This document shows, one piece after another, positions 1 through 9,605 of a stretch of DNA of 64,000 nucleotides. Position 1 is the first letter of the stretch. Every line of letters begins with the position of its first letter. Where the stretch lies: contig NZ_JALJDX010000210.1 in assembly GCF_022952855.1 (NCBI RefSeq), positions 20,544 to 84,543 on the forward strand, in the 5' to 3' direction. Source of the stretch: Pseudomonas sp. RGM2987. GTDB taxonomy: Bacteria > Pseudomonadota > Gammaproteobacteria > Pseudomonadales > Pseudomonadaceae. A program made the translations under genes and the position numbers. Under the pieces are notes generated by a model. That model did not search any database. It was given only the letters and a program-made list of their open reading frames with translations, and was not told the DNA's origin.

Positions 1-25
1 TGCAAATGTGTAGCCGGAAAAAACA

Positions 26-57
26 AAACCCCCGGTCGGGAGGCCGACCGGGGGTTT
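26..57 (-). terminator. Hairpin terminator, probable attenuator
   Basis: A perfect 14-bp inverted repeat (26-39 against 44-57) with a 4-base loop. Read on the minus strand the hairpin is followed by a T-rich tract (complement of 15-25), so it terminates leftward transcripts. It lies about 50 bases after the stop of the aromatic-rich leader peptide at 106-234, the arrangement of a transcription attenuator for a gene left of the window. Confidence 0.8.
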
Positions 58-105
58 GGAAAAACTCTGGAAGGCGACCCGTTTGAAGTGGGCGCCGGTT
101 GGGTA

Positions 106-234
106 TCAGGCGCGCCAGTGGCTAAACCAATACCCAAAATAAAAGCTGACCGGAGTTTGAACACTGTTCGCCCGGGTAGCCGCAACCGAGCGCGGGGCGC
201 TGGCGGTATGACGCGGTGATAGTGCGTTGAACAT
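106..234 (-). CDS. Leader peptide rich in Phe, Tyr and Trp (42 aa)
   Basis: A 42-residue open frame with an ATG at 234 and a good upstream Shine-Dalgarno (GGAGA, 7 bases away on the minus strand). Residues 31-40 read FYFGYWFSHW, so seven of ten residues are aromatic. A strong hairpin with T-tract follows at 26-57. Classic amino-acid attenuators have this layout: a short peptide with a run of the regulating amino acid, then a terminator. The regulated gene would be outside the window to the left; an aromatic-pathway enzyme such as a DAHP synthase is my inference. The segment after the stop (near 92-105) contains ACCGG and GGCGCC tracts that could pair with the terminator's left arm or the Trp-codon region, as an antiterminator would. 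It could also be a chance frame, but the residue composition argues against that. Confidence 0.6.
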   Translation of the reverse strand: MFNALSPRHTASAPRSVAATRANSVQTPVSFYFGYWFSHWRA

Positions 235-447
235 GGTCTGTCTCCGATGAATGGCCCCGAGCTTACTAGAGGGCGGGGCGCCGCTTCAATCAGAAAATTC
301 TATCGTTGCCATGCAATTGTCCGCGATGGCTTGAGTCCGGCGGACTTTGTGACACACTTTTGCTTTGTGATGCCTTCAGAGAAGCTCGATGCACGCCCAT
401 ACCTATGCTGCTGCCCAGTCTATTTATGCCCTTTTGAGGACGTGGTC

Positions 448-882
448 ATGAGCTTCGAATGGCGTGCCGCAACCGCCGAGGACATTGGCTTCGCTCGGCA
501 ACTGACTTGCCGCAACATGCTTGCCTATTACCTGCAGCATGATCTGCTCTGGCAGGACGAGGCGTTCGACCTGGCCTGGATCATCCGTCAGAACTGGATA
601 ATCTGCCGTGGCGACCAGTCGCTGGGTTTCGTCAGTCTCAGTCGCGATGCAAGGGCGTTGTATATCCGCGAATTACAGATCGACGAGGCGTTTCGTGGGC
701 AGGGTGCCGGAACCTGGGCGATCGGACAGGTTTGGCAGATGGTGGCGCTGGAGCGTAGGCCGGCGTTGCGCCTGACGGTTTTCAGGAATAATCCGGCCAG
801 GGTGCTCTACGAGCGCATGGGGCTGCGGGTTGTGGGCGAGGACGAGTGTTTCCTGAGGATGGAGCGAGACGCCAGTGCTTGA
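448..882 (+). CDS. GNAT family N-acetyltransferase (144 aa)
   Basis: A small acyl-CoA-dependent acyltransferase of unknown substrate. The ATG at 448 follows GAGGA at 436-440; an in-frame ATG at 247 would add 67 residues that look unlike a GNAT fold and lack a comparable ribosome site, so I use 448. The acetyl-CoA-binding motif is seen as ELQIDEAFRGQGAG (Q/RxxGxG/A type), and NNPARVLYERMGLRVVGE is the usual C-terminal motif B. It is a single gene 120 bp before gacA and is read in the same direction. Confidence 0.75.
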   Translation: MSFEWRAATAEDIGFARQLTCRNMLAYYLQHDLLWQDEAFDLAWIIRQNWIICRGDQSLGFVSLSRDARALYIRELQIDEAFRGQGAGTWAIGQVWQMVALERRPALRLTVFRNNPARVLYERMGLRVVGEDECFLRMERDASA

Positions 883-1004
883 CGCTTTGGACGCAGTGCC
901 TATAAAGATTCGTTGTAACTTTTATATGCCCCTTTGCGCTAGGTCTGCCGGACGCTTTTTGCTAAGGTGTGGGGCAACCCAAATAAGACCAATGAGGTGT
1001 CTGC

Positions 1005-1646
1005 TTGATTAGGGTGTTGGTGGTCGATGACCATGATCTCGTCCGTACGGGCATTACACGAATGCTGGCCGACATCGATGGTCTGCAGGTGGTTGGCCAG
1101 GCCGAATCCGGGGAGGAGGCGCTGATCAAGGCGCGTGAACTCAAGCCCGACGTGGTGCTGATGGACGTCAAGATGCCCGGCATCGGCGGCCTTGAGGCCA
1201 CGCGCAAGTTGCTGCGCAGTCACCCGGATATCAAGGTGGTCGCGGTGACCGTCTGCGAAGAAGATCCGTTCCCCACCCGATTGTTGCAGGCGGGCGCGGC
1301 GGGTTACCTAACCAAGGGCGCCGGTTTGAACGAGATGGTACAGGCCATTCGTCTGGTTTTCGCCGGGCAGCGCTACATCAGCCCGCAGATCGCCCAGCAA
1401 CTGGCAATCAAGTCGTTCCAGCCAACCAACGATTCTCCGTTCGATGCATTGTCGGAACGGGAAATCCAGATTGCCCTGATGATTGTCGGCTGCCAGAAAG
1501 TACAGATCATCTCCGACAAGCTGTGCCTGTCGCCCAAGACCGTGAACACTTACCGTTACCGTATCTTCGAGAAACTTTCGATCAGCAGCGACGTTGAGTT
1601 GACACTGCTGGCGGTGCGTCATGGCATGGTCGATGCCAGCGCCTGA
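1005..1646 (+). CDS. gacA: Response regulator GacA
   Basis: GacA is the response regulator of the GacS/GacA system that turns on small RNAs (RsmX/Y/Z) and so controls secondary metabolism, exoenzymes and biofilm. The product is 213 aa, the usual length. The receiver domain (residues 1-120) has the acidic pair D8/D9, phospho-acceptor D54 in [10 protein letters not shown] and the lysine in GYLTKGA; the LuxR-type HTH occupies about 148-205. The start is TTG with AGGTG upstream, which is normal for Pseudomonas gacA. It ends 2 bp before uvrC, the conserved gacA-uvrC operon order. No frameshift or premature stop is visible, which matters because gacA is often mutated in phase variants. Confidence 0.97.
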   Translation: MIRVLVVDDHDLVRTGITRMLADIDGLQVVGQAESGEEALIKARELKPDVVLMDVKMPGIGGLEATRKLLRSHPDIKVVAVTVCEEDPFPTRLLQAGAAGYLTKGAGLNEMVQAIRLVFAGQRYISPQIAQQLAIKSFQPTNDSPFDALSEREIQIALMIVGCQKVQIISDKLCLSPKTVNTYRYRIFEKLSISSDVELTLLAVRHGMVDASA

Positions 1647-1648
1647 TA

Positions 1649-3472
1649 ATGACCGAACTGTTTGATCCCAGTGCTTTTTTGTCCACATGCAGCGGCCGCC
1701 CAGGCGTCTACCGCATGTTCGACAGCGACGCGCGCCTGCTTTATGTCGGCAAGGCCAAGAATCTCAAGAACCGCCTGGCGAGCTATTTCCGCAAAACCGG
1801 TCTCGCCCCGAAGACCGCTGCCCTTGTAGGGCGCATCGCGCAAATCGAAACCACCATCACCGCCAATGAAACCGAAGCGCTGCTGCTCGAGCAGACGCTG
1901 ATCAAGGAATGGCGTCCGCCGTACAACATCCTGTTGCGCGACGACAAATCCTACCCGTACGTGTTCCTGTCCGACGGGGCGTTTCCGCGCTTGAGCATCC
2001 ATCGTGGCGCAAAAAAGGCAAAGGGCCGGTATTTCGGGCCTTATCCCAGCGCCGGGGCGATTCGTGAAAGCCTGAGCCTACTGCAGAAGACGTTCTTCGT
2101 TCGCCAATGCGAGGACAGCTACTACAAGAATCGCACCCGACCGTGCCTGCAATATCAGATCAAGCGCTGCAAGGCGCCGTGCGTGGGGCTCGTCGAGCCC
2201 GAGGTCTACGCCGAGGATGTGCGCCACTCGGTGATGTTCCTCGAAGGCCGCAGCAATGCGTTGACCGATGAGTTGTCGGCGGCCATGGAAGAGGCGGCGA
2301 TCAACCTTGAATTCGAAAAAGCCGCCGAGCTGCGCGACCAGATCGGCCTGCTGCGTCGGGTCCAGGATCAGCAAAGCATGGAAGGCGGCAGTGGCGATGT
2401 TGATGTGGTCGCCTCATTCATCAACCCGGGCGGCGCCTGCGTGCACTTGATCAGCGTGCGGGGCGGGCGGGTGCTGGGCAGCAAGAACTTCTTCCCCCAG
2501 GTGGGTATCGAGGAAGACGTCGCGCAAGTCATGTCGGCGTTTCTTGGCCAGTATTACGTCAGCAGTCCGGAGCGCGACTTGCCGAGCGAGTTGATCGTCA
2601 ACGTGGTCCACGAAGACTTCCCAGTCCTGATCGAGGCCATTCACACATTACGCGGTCGCGAGTTGACCATCAGCCACCGCGTTCGCGGCACCCGCGCCCG
2701 CTGGCAGCAACTGGCGGTGACCAACGCCGAGCAGGCCCTCGGCGCGCGCTTGGCCAACCGCCAGCACGTGGCGGCGCGGTTCGATGCCCTGGCCGACGTC
2801 CTCAACCTCGACGAGCCACCGCAGCGGTTGGAATGCTACGACATCAGCCATTCCAGCGGCGAGGCCACCGTGGCGTCTTGCGTGGTGTTCGGCCCGGAAG
2901 GCCCGATCAAGTCAGACTACCGCCGTTACAACATCGAGGGCGTGACCCCGGGCGACGACTATGCGGCGATGCACCAGGCGCTGATGCGTCGCTTCGGCAA
3001 GCTGAAGGACGGGGAGGGCAAGTTGCCGGACATCCTGCTGGTGGACGGTGGGAAGGGCCAGCTGTCCATGGCCCGTGATGTGCTCAACGAGCTGATGGTC
3101 CCTGACCTGATTCTGCTGGGCGTGGCCAAAGGCGCAACCCGCAAGGCCGGGTTCGAGACCCTGTACCTGAACGACGCCGCCCATGAATTCACCCTGAAGG
3201 GCGATTCGCCGGCGCTGCACTTGATCCAGCAGATCCGCGACGAAGCCCACCGTTTCGCAATCACCGGCCACCGCGCCCGCCGTGGCAAGACCCGTCGTAC
3301 GTCTACCCTGGAAGGAGTCGCCGGGGTCGGGCCGACGCGGCGCCGCGACCTGCTAAAACATTTTGGTGGATTGCAGGAGCTGTCTCGTGCCAGCATCGAA
3401 GAGATAGCCAAAGCACCCGGTATCAGTAAAAAGCTCGCTGAGTCGATTTATGCAAACCTGCACAGCGAGTAG
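1649..3472 (+). CDS. uvrC: Excinuclease ABC subunit C (UvrC)
   Basis: The nuclease of nucleotide excision repair, making both incisions around a lesion in the UvrB-DNA complex. At 607 aa it has full family length. The GIY-YIG domain is at about 16-95 (GVYRMF and [13 protein letters not shown], with the catalytic Glu in the [11 protein letters not shown] region), the UVR UvrB-binding motif at about 203-238, the RNase H-like domain with the conserved [10 protein letters not shown] and DGGKGQL stretches, and tandem helix-hairpin-helix motifs at the C-terminus ([16 protein letters not shown]). The ATG lies 2 bp after gacA and has only a weak ribosome site, so translational coupling to gacA is likely. 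Confidence 0.97.
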   Translation: MTELFDPSAFLSTCSGRPGVYRMFDSDARLLYVGKAKNLKNRLASYFRKTGLAPKTAALVGRIAQIETTITANETEALLLEQTLIKEWRPPYNILLRDDKSYPYVFLSDGAFPRLSIHRGAKKAKGRYFGPYPSAGAIRESLSLLQKTFFVRQCEDSYYKNRTRPCLQYQIKRCKAPCVGLVEPEVYAEDVRHSVMFLEGRSNALTDELSAAMEEAAINLEFEKAAELRDQIGLLRRVQDQQSMEGGSGDVDVVASFINPGGACVHLISVRGGRVLGSKNFFPQVGIEEDVAQVMSAFLGQYYVSSPERDLPSELIVNVVHEDFPVLIEAIHTLRGRELTISHRVRGTRARWQQLAVTNAEQALGARLANRQHVAARFDALADVLNLDEPPQRLECYDISHSSGEATVASCVVFGPEGPIKSDYRRYNIEGVTPGDDYAAMHQALMRRFGKLKDGEGKLPDILLVDGGKGQLSMARDVLNELMVPDLILLGVAKGATRKAGFETLYLNDAAHEFTLKGDSPALHLIQQIRDEAHRFAITGHRARRGKTRRTSTLEGVAGVGPTRRRDLLKHFGGLQELSRASIEEIAKAPGISKKLAESIYANLHSE

Positions 3473-3504
3473 AATGCCCGTTAACTTCGCAGCCAGTTGT
3501 GCCG

Positions 3505-4065
3505 ATGAATATTCCAAACCTGATTACCGTTCTACGCGTCCTGCTCATCCCGATCTTCATAGTGCTGTTCTATTTGCCGTACCACTGGAGCTACATGGCC
3601 TCGGCCTCGGTCTTCGCTTTCGCTGCCGCGACCGATTGGCTGGACGGCTACCTGGCCCGACGCCTGGAGCAGAGCACGCCGTTTGGCGCATTCCTCGATC
3701 CGGTGGCCGACAAGCTGATGGTCGCGGTGGCCCTGGTGCTGCTGGTGCAGGAACACGGCAACCTCTGGCTGACCCTGCCGGCGGCGGTGATCATCGGCCG
3801 TGAAATCGTCGTCTCGGCACTGCGCGAGTGGATGGCCGAACTGGGCGCCCGCGCCCAGGTCGCAGTGTCGAACCTTGGCAAATGGAAAACCGCCGCCCAG
3901 ATGCTCGCGCTGGTGATCTTGCTGGCGAACCCGTCGGACTTCAGCTTCTGGGTCCTGCTGGGCTACGCGCTGTTGCTGGTCTCCGCCGGCCTGACGCTCT
4001 GGTCGATGGTCCAATACCTGCGCGCCGCCTGGCCGCACCTGCGGACCGACGTGGACCCGAAATAA
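3505..4065 (+). CDS. pgsA: CDP-diacylglycerol--glycerol-3-phosphate 3-phosphatidyltransferase
   Basis: An inner-membrane enzyme making phosphatidylglycerophosphate, the first committed step to phosphatidylglycerol and cardiolipin. Its 186 aa include four to five hydrophobic segments. The CDP-alcohol phosphotransferase signature D-x2-D-G-x2-A-R-x8-G-x3-D-x3-D is complete in [10 protein letters not shown] followed by [12 protein letters not shown] choose the ATG at 3505 ([11 protein letters not shown]), the standard PgsA N-terminus, over a GTG two codons upstream. It follows uvrC by 32 bp and precedes tRNA-Gly, the order expected in Pseudomonas. Confidence 0.96.
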   Translation: MNIPNLITVLRVLLIPIFIVLFYLPYHWSYMASASVFAFAAATDWLDGYLARRLEQSTPFGAFLDPVADKLMVAVALVLLVQEHGNLWLTLPAAVIIGREIVVSALREWMAELGARAQVAVSNLGKWKTAAQMLALVILLANPSDFSFWVLLGYALLLVSAGLTLWSMVQYLRAAWPHLRTDVDPK

Positions 4066-4084
4066 AACTTTTTGAATCAAAGGC

Positions 4085-4112
4085 TTGACGGCGTAATCTG
4101 AATCTATAGAAT
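4085..4112 (+). promoter_or_regulatory. Sigma-70 promoter of tRNA-Gly
   Basis: TTGACG at 4085-4090 and TAGAAT at 4107-4112 are separated by 16 bp, with the -10 ending 15 bp before the tRNA 5' end. Spacing and position fit a stable-RNA promoter. The assignment is by motif only. Confidence 0.6.
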
Positions 4113-4127
4113 GCGCCACACCAAGAC

Positions 4128-4203
<76 letters not shown>

Positions 4204-4250
4204 GATATAGCGCTACAGAGTTCCAATGAATTCTGTAAGTGATTGAAATA

Positions 4251-4271
4251 AGGGCCGAAAGGCTCTTTTTT
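4251..4271 (+). terminator. Rho-independent terminator after tRNA-Gly (island copy)
   Basis: AGGGCC-GAAA-GGCTCT with a GNRA loop followed by six T. It is provided by the island and now ends tRNA-Gly transcription in place of the displaced terminator at 19459-19490. Confidence 0.7.
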
Positions 4272-4438
4272 CGTTCTGGCGGAAACCACTGAAATCCAGC
4301 GGTATCCGGTGCTTTTAAGTCCCGATTTAAGTCCCGACTGGGAAATTTGAATTTAGACGAGCACCGAATCGGTTTTTCGCTGGAGCAGCTCGGTTAGCGA
4401 GAGAAGCATCTGGCCCTGACTCTGTTCAGGAGCTCGCT

Positions 4439-5986
4439 ATGGCACTCTCGGATACGACCGTTCGGCAAGCCCGAATCACTGGCAATGACTACACGATAGG
4501 CGACACGGATGGGCTTGCGCTCAACGTGACCGCCCGCGGCGGGAAAATCTGGCGTTTCCGATACTACTGGGCGGGCGTGCAGAAGCGCATGTCTCTGGGT
4601 AGCTATCCGCAAATCAGCCTTAAAGAAGCCCGTGCCCGACGTGATGAGGCTCGCGCCTTAGTTGCCCAAGGCATCAATCCATATGAGCATCGTAAACGGC
4701 AGCGTCGTGCTGTTCGTTTTGCGGCAGAGCATACCTTTGAGGCCGTGTTCAATCAGTGGGTGGAGTTCCGCAGGCTGAGCCTGAAGGAAGGTCGCCAGAG
4801 CACACTCTCGCAGATCTTGCGAATCTTCAACAAAGACGTTTTGCCCACGCTGGGTGGACGCTCCATCTACGATATCAATCGTCACGATCTGTTGGATTTA
4901 CTCAGCAGAATTGAACAGCGCAAGGCCTTCACGACCGCCGAAAAATGCCGGACCTGGTTCAACCAATTGTTCCGCTATGCGCTAGTGAAGATCGAGGGGC
5001 TGGAGCACAACCCAGCGTCAGACCTTGACGTAGTTGCCCTCCCCAAACCTCCGGTTACGCACAATCCATTTCTCCGAATGGACGAGCTCCCGGCATTGAT
5101 GGCTGCTCTTCGAAACTACGGTGGCGCCAACCAAACTCGGCTGGCCTTCGGTTGTTGCTGCTGACCGGCGTCCGCACGGGCGAGTTGCGGTTGGCTACAC
5201 CTGACCAGTTCGATCTGGAAAAGCGGTTGCGGGTCATACCGGCGGAGGTGGTGAAACAGCTCCAGCTAGCCATGCGAAAGCCAGGTAAGCAGATTCAAAA
5301 TGTACCGCCCTACATTGTCCCGCTGTCGGTTCAGGCGCTTGAGATCGTGCGTCACTTGCTGGACCAGGTTGTCCCCGCACAGTGCTACTTGTTTGCGCAT
5401 CGAAGCGACCTGAGCAAGCGTATCAGTGAGAACACGCTGAATGGCGCGTTACGTCGGATGGGGTATGCCGATCAACTCACCGGTCATGGGATGAGGGCAC
5501 GATCTCGACGGCGCTGAACGAGATCGGATATCCCAAGGTGTGGGTGGATGCCCAGCTTTCTCATGCCGACCCGGACAAGGTGAGTGCGGCCTACAATCAC
5601 GGGAAAACGTGGAGCAGCGCCGGACCATGATGCAGGATTGGGCGAACCGTCTGGATCTGTGGGGGCAGGGCCAGCTGAAAGCGGCAAGTTCTCCGCTTAC
5701 CATTCGTCTAGAGGGTGCAGCTTCGTTACCTTCGTTGGAAAACGCGAACACAAACGCCGTTCTGTACGGCAGTGGCTTCCCAGCGACGACGGTCCCAGCC
5801 TCCAAAACATCCGCCGACGGGTACTGGGGCGATCTGACGGTCCTTTCTTCAATGCATCGAGCCTTCGAAGGTGTCTCGGGCATCTGTTTCGGTATATCGG
5901 TGTCTGCTAGCTTTCTGGAAGCCACCGTCAATACAGCAGCAGTGGCGCGGCACCATGGTATCGAGGCTTTCGTGAACATGTCTTAG
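4439..5986 (+). pseudogene. Tyrosine-type integrase (P4/IntS family), frameshifted
   Basis: The integrase of the tRNA-Gly island. The N-terminal DUF4102 arm-binding domain (LNVTARGGKIWRFRYYW) and core-binding domain are intact to about 5140. Then three breaks occur. One base is missing near 5143 before LLLLTGVRTGELR, which holds the first catalytic Arg. A second is missing near 5500 after the H-x2-R box (GHGMRA). A third shift lies near 5599 between the His/Tyr part (LSHADPDKVSAAYNH) and the QRRTMMQDWANRLDLW tail. All five catalytic residues (R, H, R, H, Y) are still encoded across the frames, so the decay is recent. The last frame runs to a stop at 5986, longer than the family needs. The island can no longer excise by its own enzyme. 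Confidence 0.9.
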
Positions 5987-6316
5987 GTCAAAAAAATCGC
6001 ACAGCGCCAATAGTCCGGGCGCATGCGGCAGCCAAAGCGTCCATGGTCATGCCGTGATATTTCGGTTTAGCTGCCTGTCACGAGACATTTTCGGTGGTCG
6101 CACGAGTGAGCCTCAGCCATGCGACGGATTATGTGATGGTCGTTTTACTACTTACCTACGGCGGGTTTAGAGTCCACGTCATACCAATCGTTTGGTATTA
6201 ACTGTGTACAGTCCGAGCTTAGCTCGCAACGTAAGCGTCGGATAACGTTCTATACATCTCAAGTGCCTGCTTGGTTGTTGTGAACATCAATCGATTAGCC
6301 GAGGAGAACAATAAAA
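5987..6316. other. Gene-free region upstream of the Crp-family gene
   Basis: I see no convincing open frame in these 330 bases. They contain a perfect operator-like palindrome (6181-6198) and must hold the promoter of the regulator at 6317. The region is more A+T-rich than the chromosome around it. Confidence 0.5.
6181..6198. promoter_or_regulatory. Palindromic operator candidate
   Basis: ATACCAA-TCGT-TTGGTAT is a perfect 7-bp dyad with a 4-base spacer, 119 bp before the Crp-family start. Size and symmetry fit a TetR-family operator or a Crp-type site. I find no second copy by eye upstream of the other island operons, so the protein that binds it is unknown. Confidence 0.4.
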
Positions 6317-7009
6317 ATGAGTGGCTTCAACTGGGTTGAGGATCTTAGCGCTAGCGTACGTAAGGCACTGATAGACAAAGCGCGCATCAAAGTCTTCGCT
6401 GATGGCTGCACCATCTATGCGCAAGGTGACGTTGTGACCGATGTTTTTCAGATCATCACCGGTGAAATCAGGCAATGCATCCTTACCCCGGATGGCCAAG
6501 AAGTCCTCATGTATATCTACCGCTCAGGGGATTTGGTCGGGGACAGTTCAGTGGTTGAGGATGACCCCTATTCGGTGACCATACTGGCGAGAGGGGAGGT
6601 TACCGCGAGAGCTTGGTCAATCAAGGATTTCGCGGCCCTGCGCACAGCACATCCAGAAATTGAGGCTGCGATCTCTGCCCAGAGCAGCCGGCGTTTGCGC
6701 AGTACCCTAAAGCTCCTCGAGGAACTGCTCACGCAGCCTCTAGCCGCTCGCGTTGCATCCCGTGTTTTTTGGCTCTCAAAAATGATTGGGGCATCGCCTG
6801 ATGGTGCTGATTTGTCTCTGTCACAAGCCGATTTAGGCTTGATGGTGGGGAGCGCTAGGCAAAACGTTAATCGAGTAGTGCAGGAACTGCGCAAGCTAAA
6901 ACTCATCGAAACCGAGTACGGCAGGGTGGTCGTAAGGGATCCCGAGGGCCTGAAGCGTTACATCAGTGAGCACCAACGCCACAGTCGAGATGATCTCTCT
7001 GATCAGTAA
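6317..7009 (+). CDS. Crp/Fnr family transcriptional regulator (230 aa)
   Basis: Residues 20-120 form a cyclic-nucleotide-binding-type jelly roll (DGCTIYAQGD, then YIYRSGDLVGDSSVVEDDPYS), and about 150-215 a Crp-type winged helix with recognition segment SQADLGLMVGSARQNVNRVVQELRK. No N-terminal cysteine cluster is present, so it is not an oxygen-sensing Fnr. GAGGAG at 6301 supports the ATG. It stands alone before the acyl-CoA ligase operon and is the likely pathway-specific regulator; the ligand is not known. Confidence 0.85.
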   Translation: MSGFNWVEDLSASVRKALIDKARIKVFADGCTIYAQGDVVTDVFQIITGEIRQCILTPDGQEVLMYIYRSGDLVGDSSVVEDDPYSVTILARGEVTARAWSIKDFAALRTAHPEIEAAISAQSSRRLRSTLKLLEELLTQPLAARVASRVFWLSKMIGASPDGADLSLSQADLGLMVGSARQNVNRVVQELRKLKLIETEYGRVVVRDPEGLKRYISEHQRHSRDDLSDQ

Positions 7010-7134
7010 TTGGCTCTGCGAGCAAATATCCAAAACATTGTCTTCTGGAAGACGTTGTTGATTTTAGATATCACCTAGCATCGGTCTCGAAAGCGCCACC
7101 CAAAAATAATCAGGGCGCTTCTGGAGACTTTTCG

Positions 7135-8700
7135 ATGGCTGAGTTGACTCTGGCCAATGTTGCTCGCGCAACGGCCAAGACGCGTCCCGATCAAACCGCC
7201 TTGGTATTCGGCGACCGGAAGACGAGTGTTCACGAGCTAGATTATCGCGCTAACCAGGTTGCCAATGGATTGATGTCCTTGGGTGTGACCGATCAAGAGC
7301 GCATCGCCATTTTGGATAACAGTAGCGACCAGTTCTACGAGATTTGGCTGGGTTCGGCCCGTGCCAATCTTGTGCTGACTCCGCTGAACAGCCGCCTTTC
7401 TGCACCTGAGGTTCTTCAGGTGCTTTCCGATTGCCTTCCTCGCGTGCTGTTCGTAGGACCCTCATTTGAGGGACTTATCGAGGAAATTAAAACCCAGTTG
7501 ACCTTCGTTGAGCATTTTTTCGTAACCGGCAGCGCCTACGCGCGATGGCGGGATGAACATTCGGCGATTGCGGTTGAGTCTAAAATGCTGCCGTCCGACG
7601 ACTGCCTTCAGATCTACACCAGTGGTACGACCGGCACTCCTAAGGGAGTTCGTTTAACCAGCGATAATCTCTTTCTCGCGCCTCTATCGTCTCTCACTAC
7701 AGGTGAACGCAGTCCCTGCGGCGACATTAGCTCAGATGATGTTGTTCTCCTCTGTTTGCCGCACGCTCATGTCGCAGGTGCAATGCTGGGCATCTACGGA
7801 TTGGCTATGGGCTCGCGTGTCATTGTGACCAGCGAGTTTGTGCCAGCTGAGATAGCAGCGACCATTGATAAAGAGCACGTCACATTGACGCTGATGGTGC
7901 CTGTCATGATTCGTGGATTGCTCGCGGCAATGGAAAAAACAGGGCTGGCGTGCAAGAGCCTCAAAACCATTCTGTATGGCGCTGCGCCGATGGCAACCAG
8001 TCTGCTACGGCACGCCATGGAAGCACTGCCGAACAGTGGATTTGGTCAGCTTTATGGCCTCACCGAAACCTCTGGGCCGATCACCTATTTATCGCCTGAA
8101 GACCATCACTCCATCGTTTCCGGCAACGCCGATTTGGCGCTTTCATGCGGCGCTGCTACTGCATCGGTTGAGCTTCGCGTTGTAGATCCATATGGATTGC
8201 CTCTACCACCAGGCGAAATCGGAGAGATCACCTGCCGGTCTTCACAGGTGATGAAAGGCTATTGGAAGCGACCAACGGAAACGTTGGCCGCTATTCAGGA
8301 TGGCTGGTTCTATACCGGGGACATGGGCTATTTAGACGCGAGCGGCTATCTGTTCATCTACGACCGTAAGCGCGACATGATCATTACTGGCGGTGAGAAC
8401 GTATATCCCGCCGAGGTCGAAAACATTCTCTATAGCCACCCTGCGATCCAGGACGTTGCGATTATTGGCGTGCCCGATGAGCAGTGGGGAGAGGCAGTCA
8501 AAGCGGTAGCGGTGCTCAAGCCTGATGCCGTCCTTACATCCGATGAACTCATTGCATACGTCAAGGGCAAGGTGGCTAGTTTCAAGGTACCGAAGACCGT
8601 CGATTTCGCAAGCGATTTACCCCGCAACGCGACCGGTAAAGTACTTCGACGCCTGATTCGCGAACCGTATTGGAACGCTCAGGGCCGAGGCGTGGCATGA
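7135..8700 (+). CDS. Acyl-CoA synthetase, ANL superfamily (521 aa)
   Basis: Activates a carboxylic acid with ATP and CoA, presumably the entry step of the island pathway. All ANL core motifs are present: P-loop YTSGTTGTPKGV at about 162, GLTETSG, the YTGDMGYLD hinge region, DRKRDMIITGGENVYPAEVE, and the C-terminal catalytic Lys in PRNATGKVLRR. Length is typical of medium- or long-chain or branched-acid ligases; motifs do not reveal the substrate. It begins 125 bp after the Crp-type gene and is the first gene of a run of seven in the same direction. Confidence 0.9.
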   Translation: MAELTLANVARATAKTRPDQTALVFGDRKTSVHELDYRANQVANGLMSLGVTDQERIAILDNSSDQFYEIWLGSARANLVLTPLNSRLSAPEVLQVLSDCLPRVLFVGPSFEGLIEEIKTQLTFVEHFFVTGSAYARWRDEHSAIAVESKMLPSDDCLQIYTSGTTGTPKGVRLTSDNLFLAPLSSLTTGERSPCGDISSDDVVLLCLPHAHVAGAMLGIYGLAMGSRVIVTSEFVPAEIAATIDKEHVTLTLMVPVMIRGLLAAMEKTGLACKSLKTILYGAAPMATSLLRHAMEALPNSGFGQLYGLTETSGPITYLSPEDHHSIVSGNADLALSCGAATASVELRVVDPYGLPLPPGEIGEITCRSSQVMKGYWKRPTETLAAIQDGWFYTGDMGYLDASGYLFIYDRKRDMIITGGENVYPAEVENILYSHPAIQDVAIIGVPDEQWGEAVKAVAVLKPDAVLTSDELIAYVKGKVASFKVPKTVDFASDLPRNATGKVLRRLIREPYWNAQGRGVA

Positions 8701-8806
8701 GTCGGTTGTAAGCCACCTTTCTGATGAACTCACCACAGTAAAAAAACCTCGCAAATGCGGGGAGCGCAATCGGCTTGCCGATAAAAACTCAAGTAGGAGA
8801 TGAAAC

Positions 8807-9595
8807 ATGACCGTTAAATTTGAAATGGATGGCCCGCTGGCAATCGCAACCTTCTGCGACGGCCCGATGAATCTTCTCACTTTCAATTCGTTTCGCGGCT
8901 TGATGGATGCAGTGGAACAGGCAATTGAAAACAAAGCGCGTGCCTTTTTGACTTTGGCTGAAGGCGACCACTTCTGCGCCGGCGCTCACATCATCGAAAA
9001 CTTCGTGGGCCAGGACGCAAACTTTGCTCGGCGCATGTTGAGCCGCTCTATTCCAGAGATGCAGCGTTTCGAGAATCTACCGTTTCCAACAGTTGTAGCC
9101 GTGCGCGGTATGTGTCTGGGCGGCGGCTGCGAGATGGCTCAAATCCACGACATCATCTTTGCCGGAGAGGGCGCAAACTTCGGCCAGGTGGAGGCTCGTA
9201 TTGGTACCACTACATTGCTCGGCGGGGCACAACGACTGGTCGCCCGAGTAGGACTTGCACGCGCGAAAGAGATGGTTTTCTCAGCCGGTATTTACGATGC
9301 TAAAACCATGCTCGATTGGGGCTTGATCAACCGAATCATCCCTGATGCTGAAGTCGAAGCTAAAGCGCGCGCTTACGCGATGAAGTTAGCCAATGGCCCA
9401 ACTGTTGCCTATGCAGCCTCCAAGCACCTTATCAATACCGCAGTCGGCTTTGGTCAGTCAGCAGCTGATCAGCGTGTAATCGAGTCAGGGCCGGCCACCT
9501 TTGCGACCCGCGACATGATGGATGCAGTCAACACGTTTGCCACTGAAGGTGCCGACTCTCTGCTTAAAGGCACCCTGAAATTCACCGGCGAGTGA
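8807..9595 (+). CDS. Enoyl-CoA hydratase/isomerase family protein (262 aa)
   Basis: A crotonase-fold enzyme acting on CoA thioesters. The oxyanion-hole segments are visible (HFCAGAHI and VRGMCLGGGCEMA), followed by FGQVEARIGTTTLLGGAQRL, where an acidic residue occupies the hydratase Glu position. Hydration of a 2-enoyl-CoA made by the dehydrogenase 11 bp downstream is the natural role. The genome segment also encodes a MaoC-type hydratase (12162) and a second crotonase (16345), so the three probably act on different intermediates. Confidence 0.85.
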   Translation: MTVKFEMDGPLAIATFCDGPMNLLTFNSFRGLMDAVEQAIENKARAFLTLAEGDHFCAGAHIIENFVGQDANFARRMLSRSIPEMQRFENLPFPTVVAVRGMCLGGGCEMAQIHDIIFAGEGANFGQVEARIGTTTLLGGAQRLVARVGLARAKEMVFSAGIYDAKTMLDWGLINRIIPDAEVEAKARAYAMKLANGPTVAYAASKHLINTAVGFGQSAADQRVIESGPATFATRDMMDAVNTFATEGADSLLKGTLKFTGE

Positions 9596-9605
9596 GGTTA
9601 GTCCA

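Noticed and set aside
1005..1007. TTG start of gacA taken as a sign of a broken gene
   Set aside because: TTG is the normal start of gacA in Pseudomonas; the protein has full length and all key residues.
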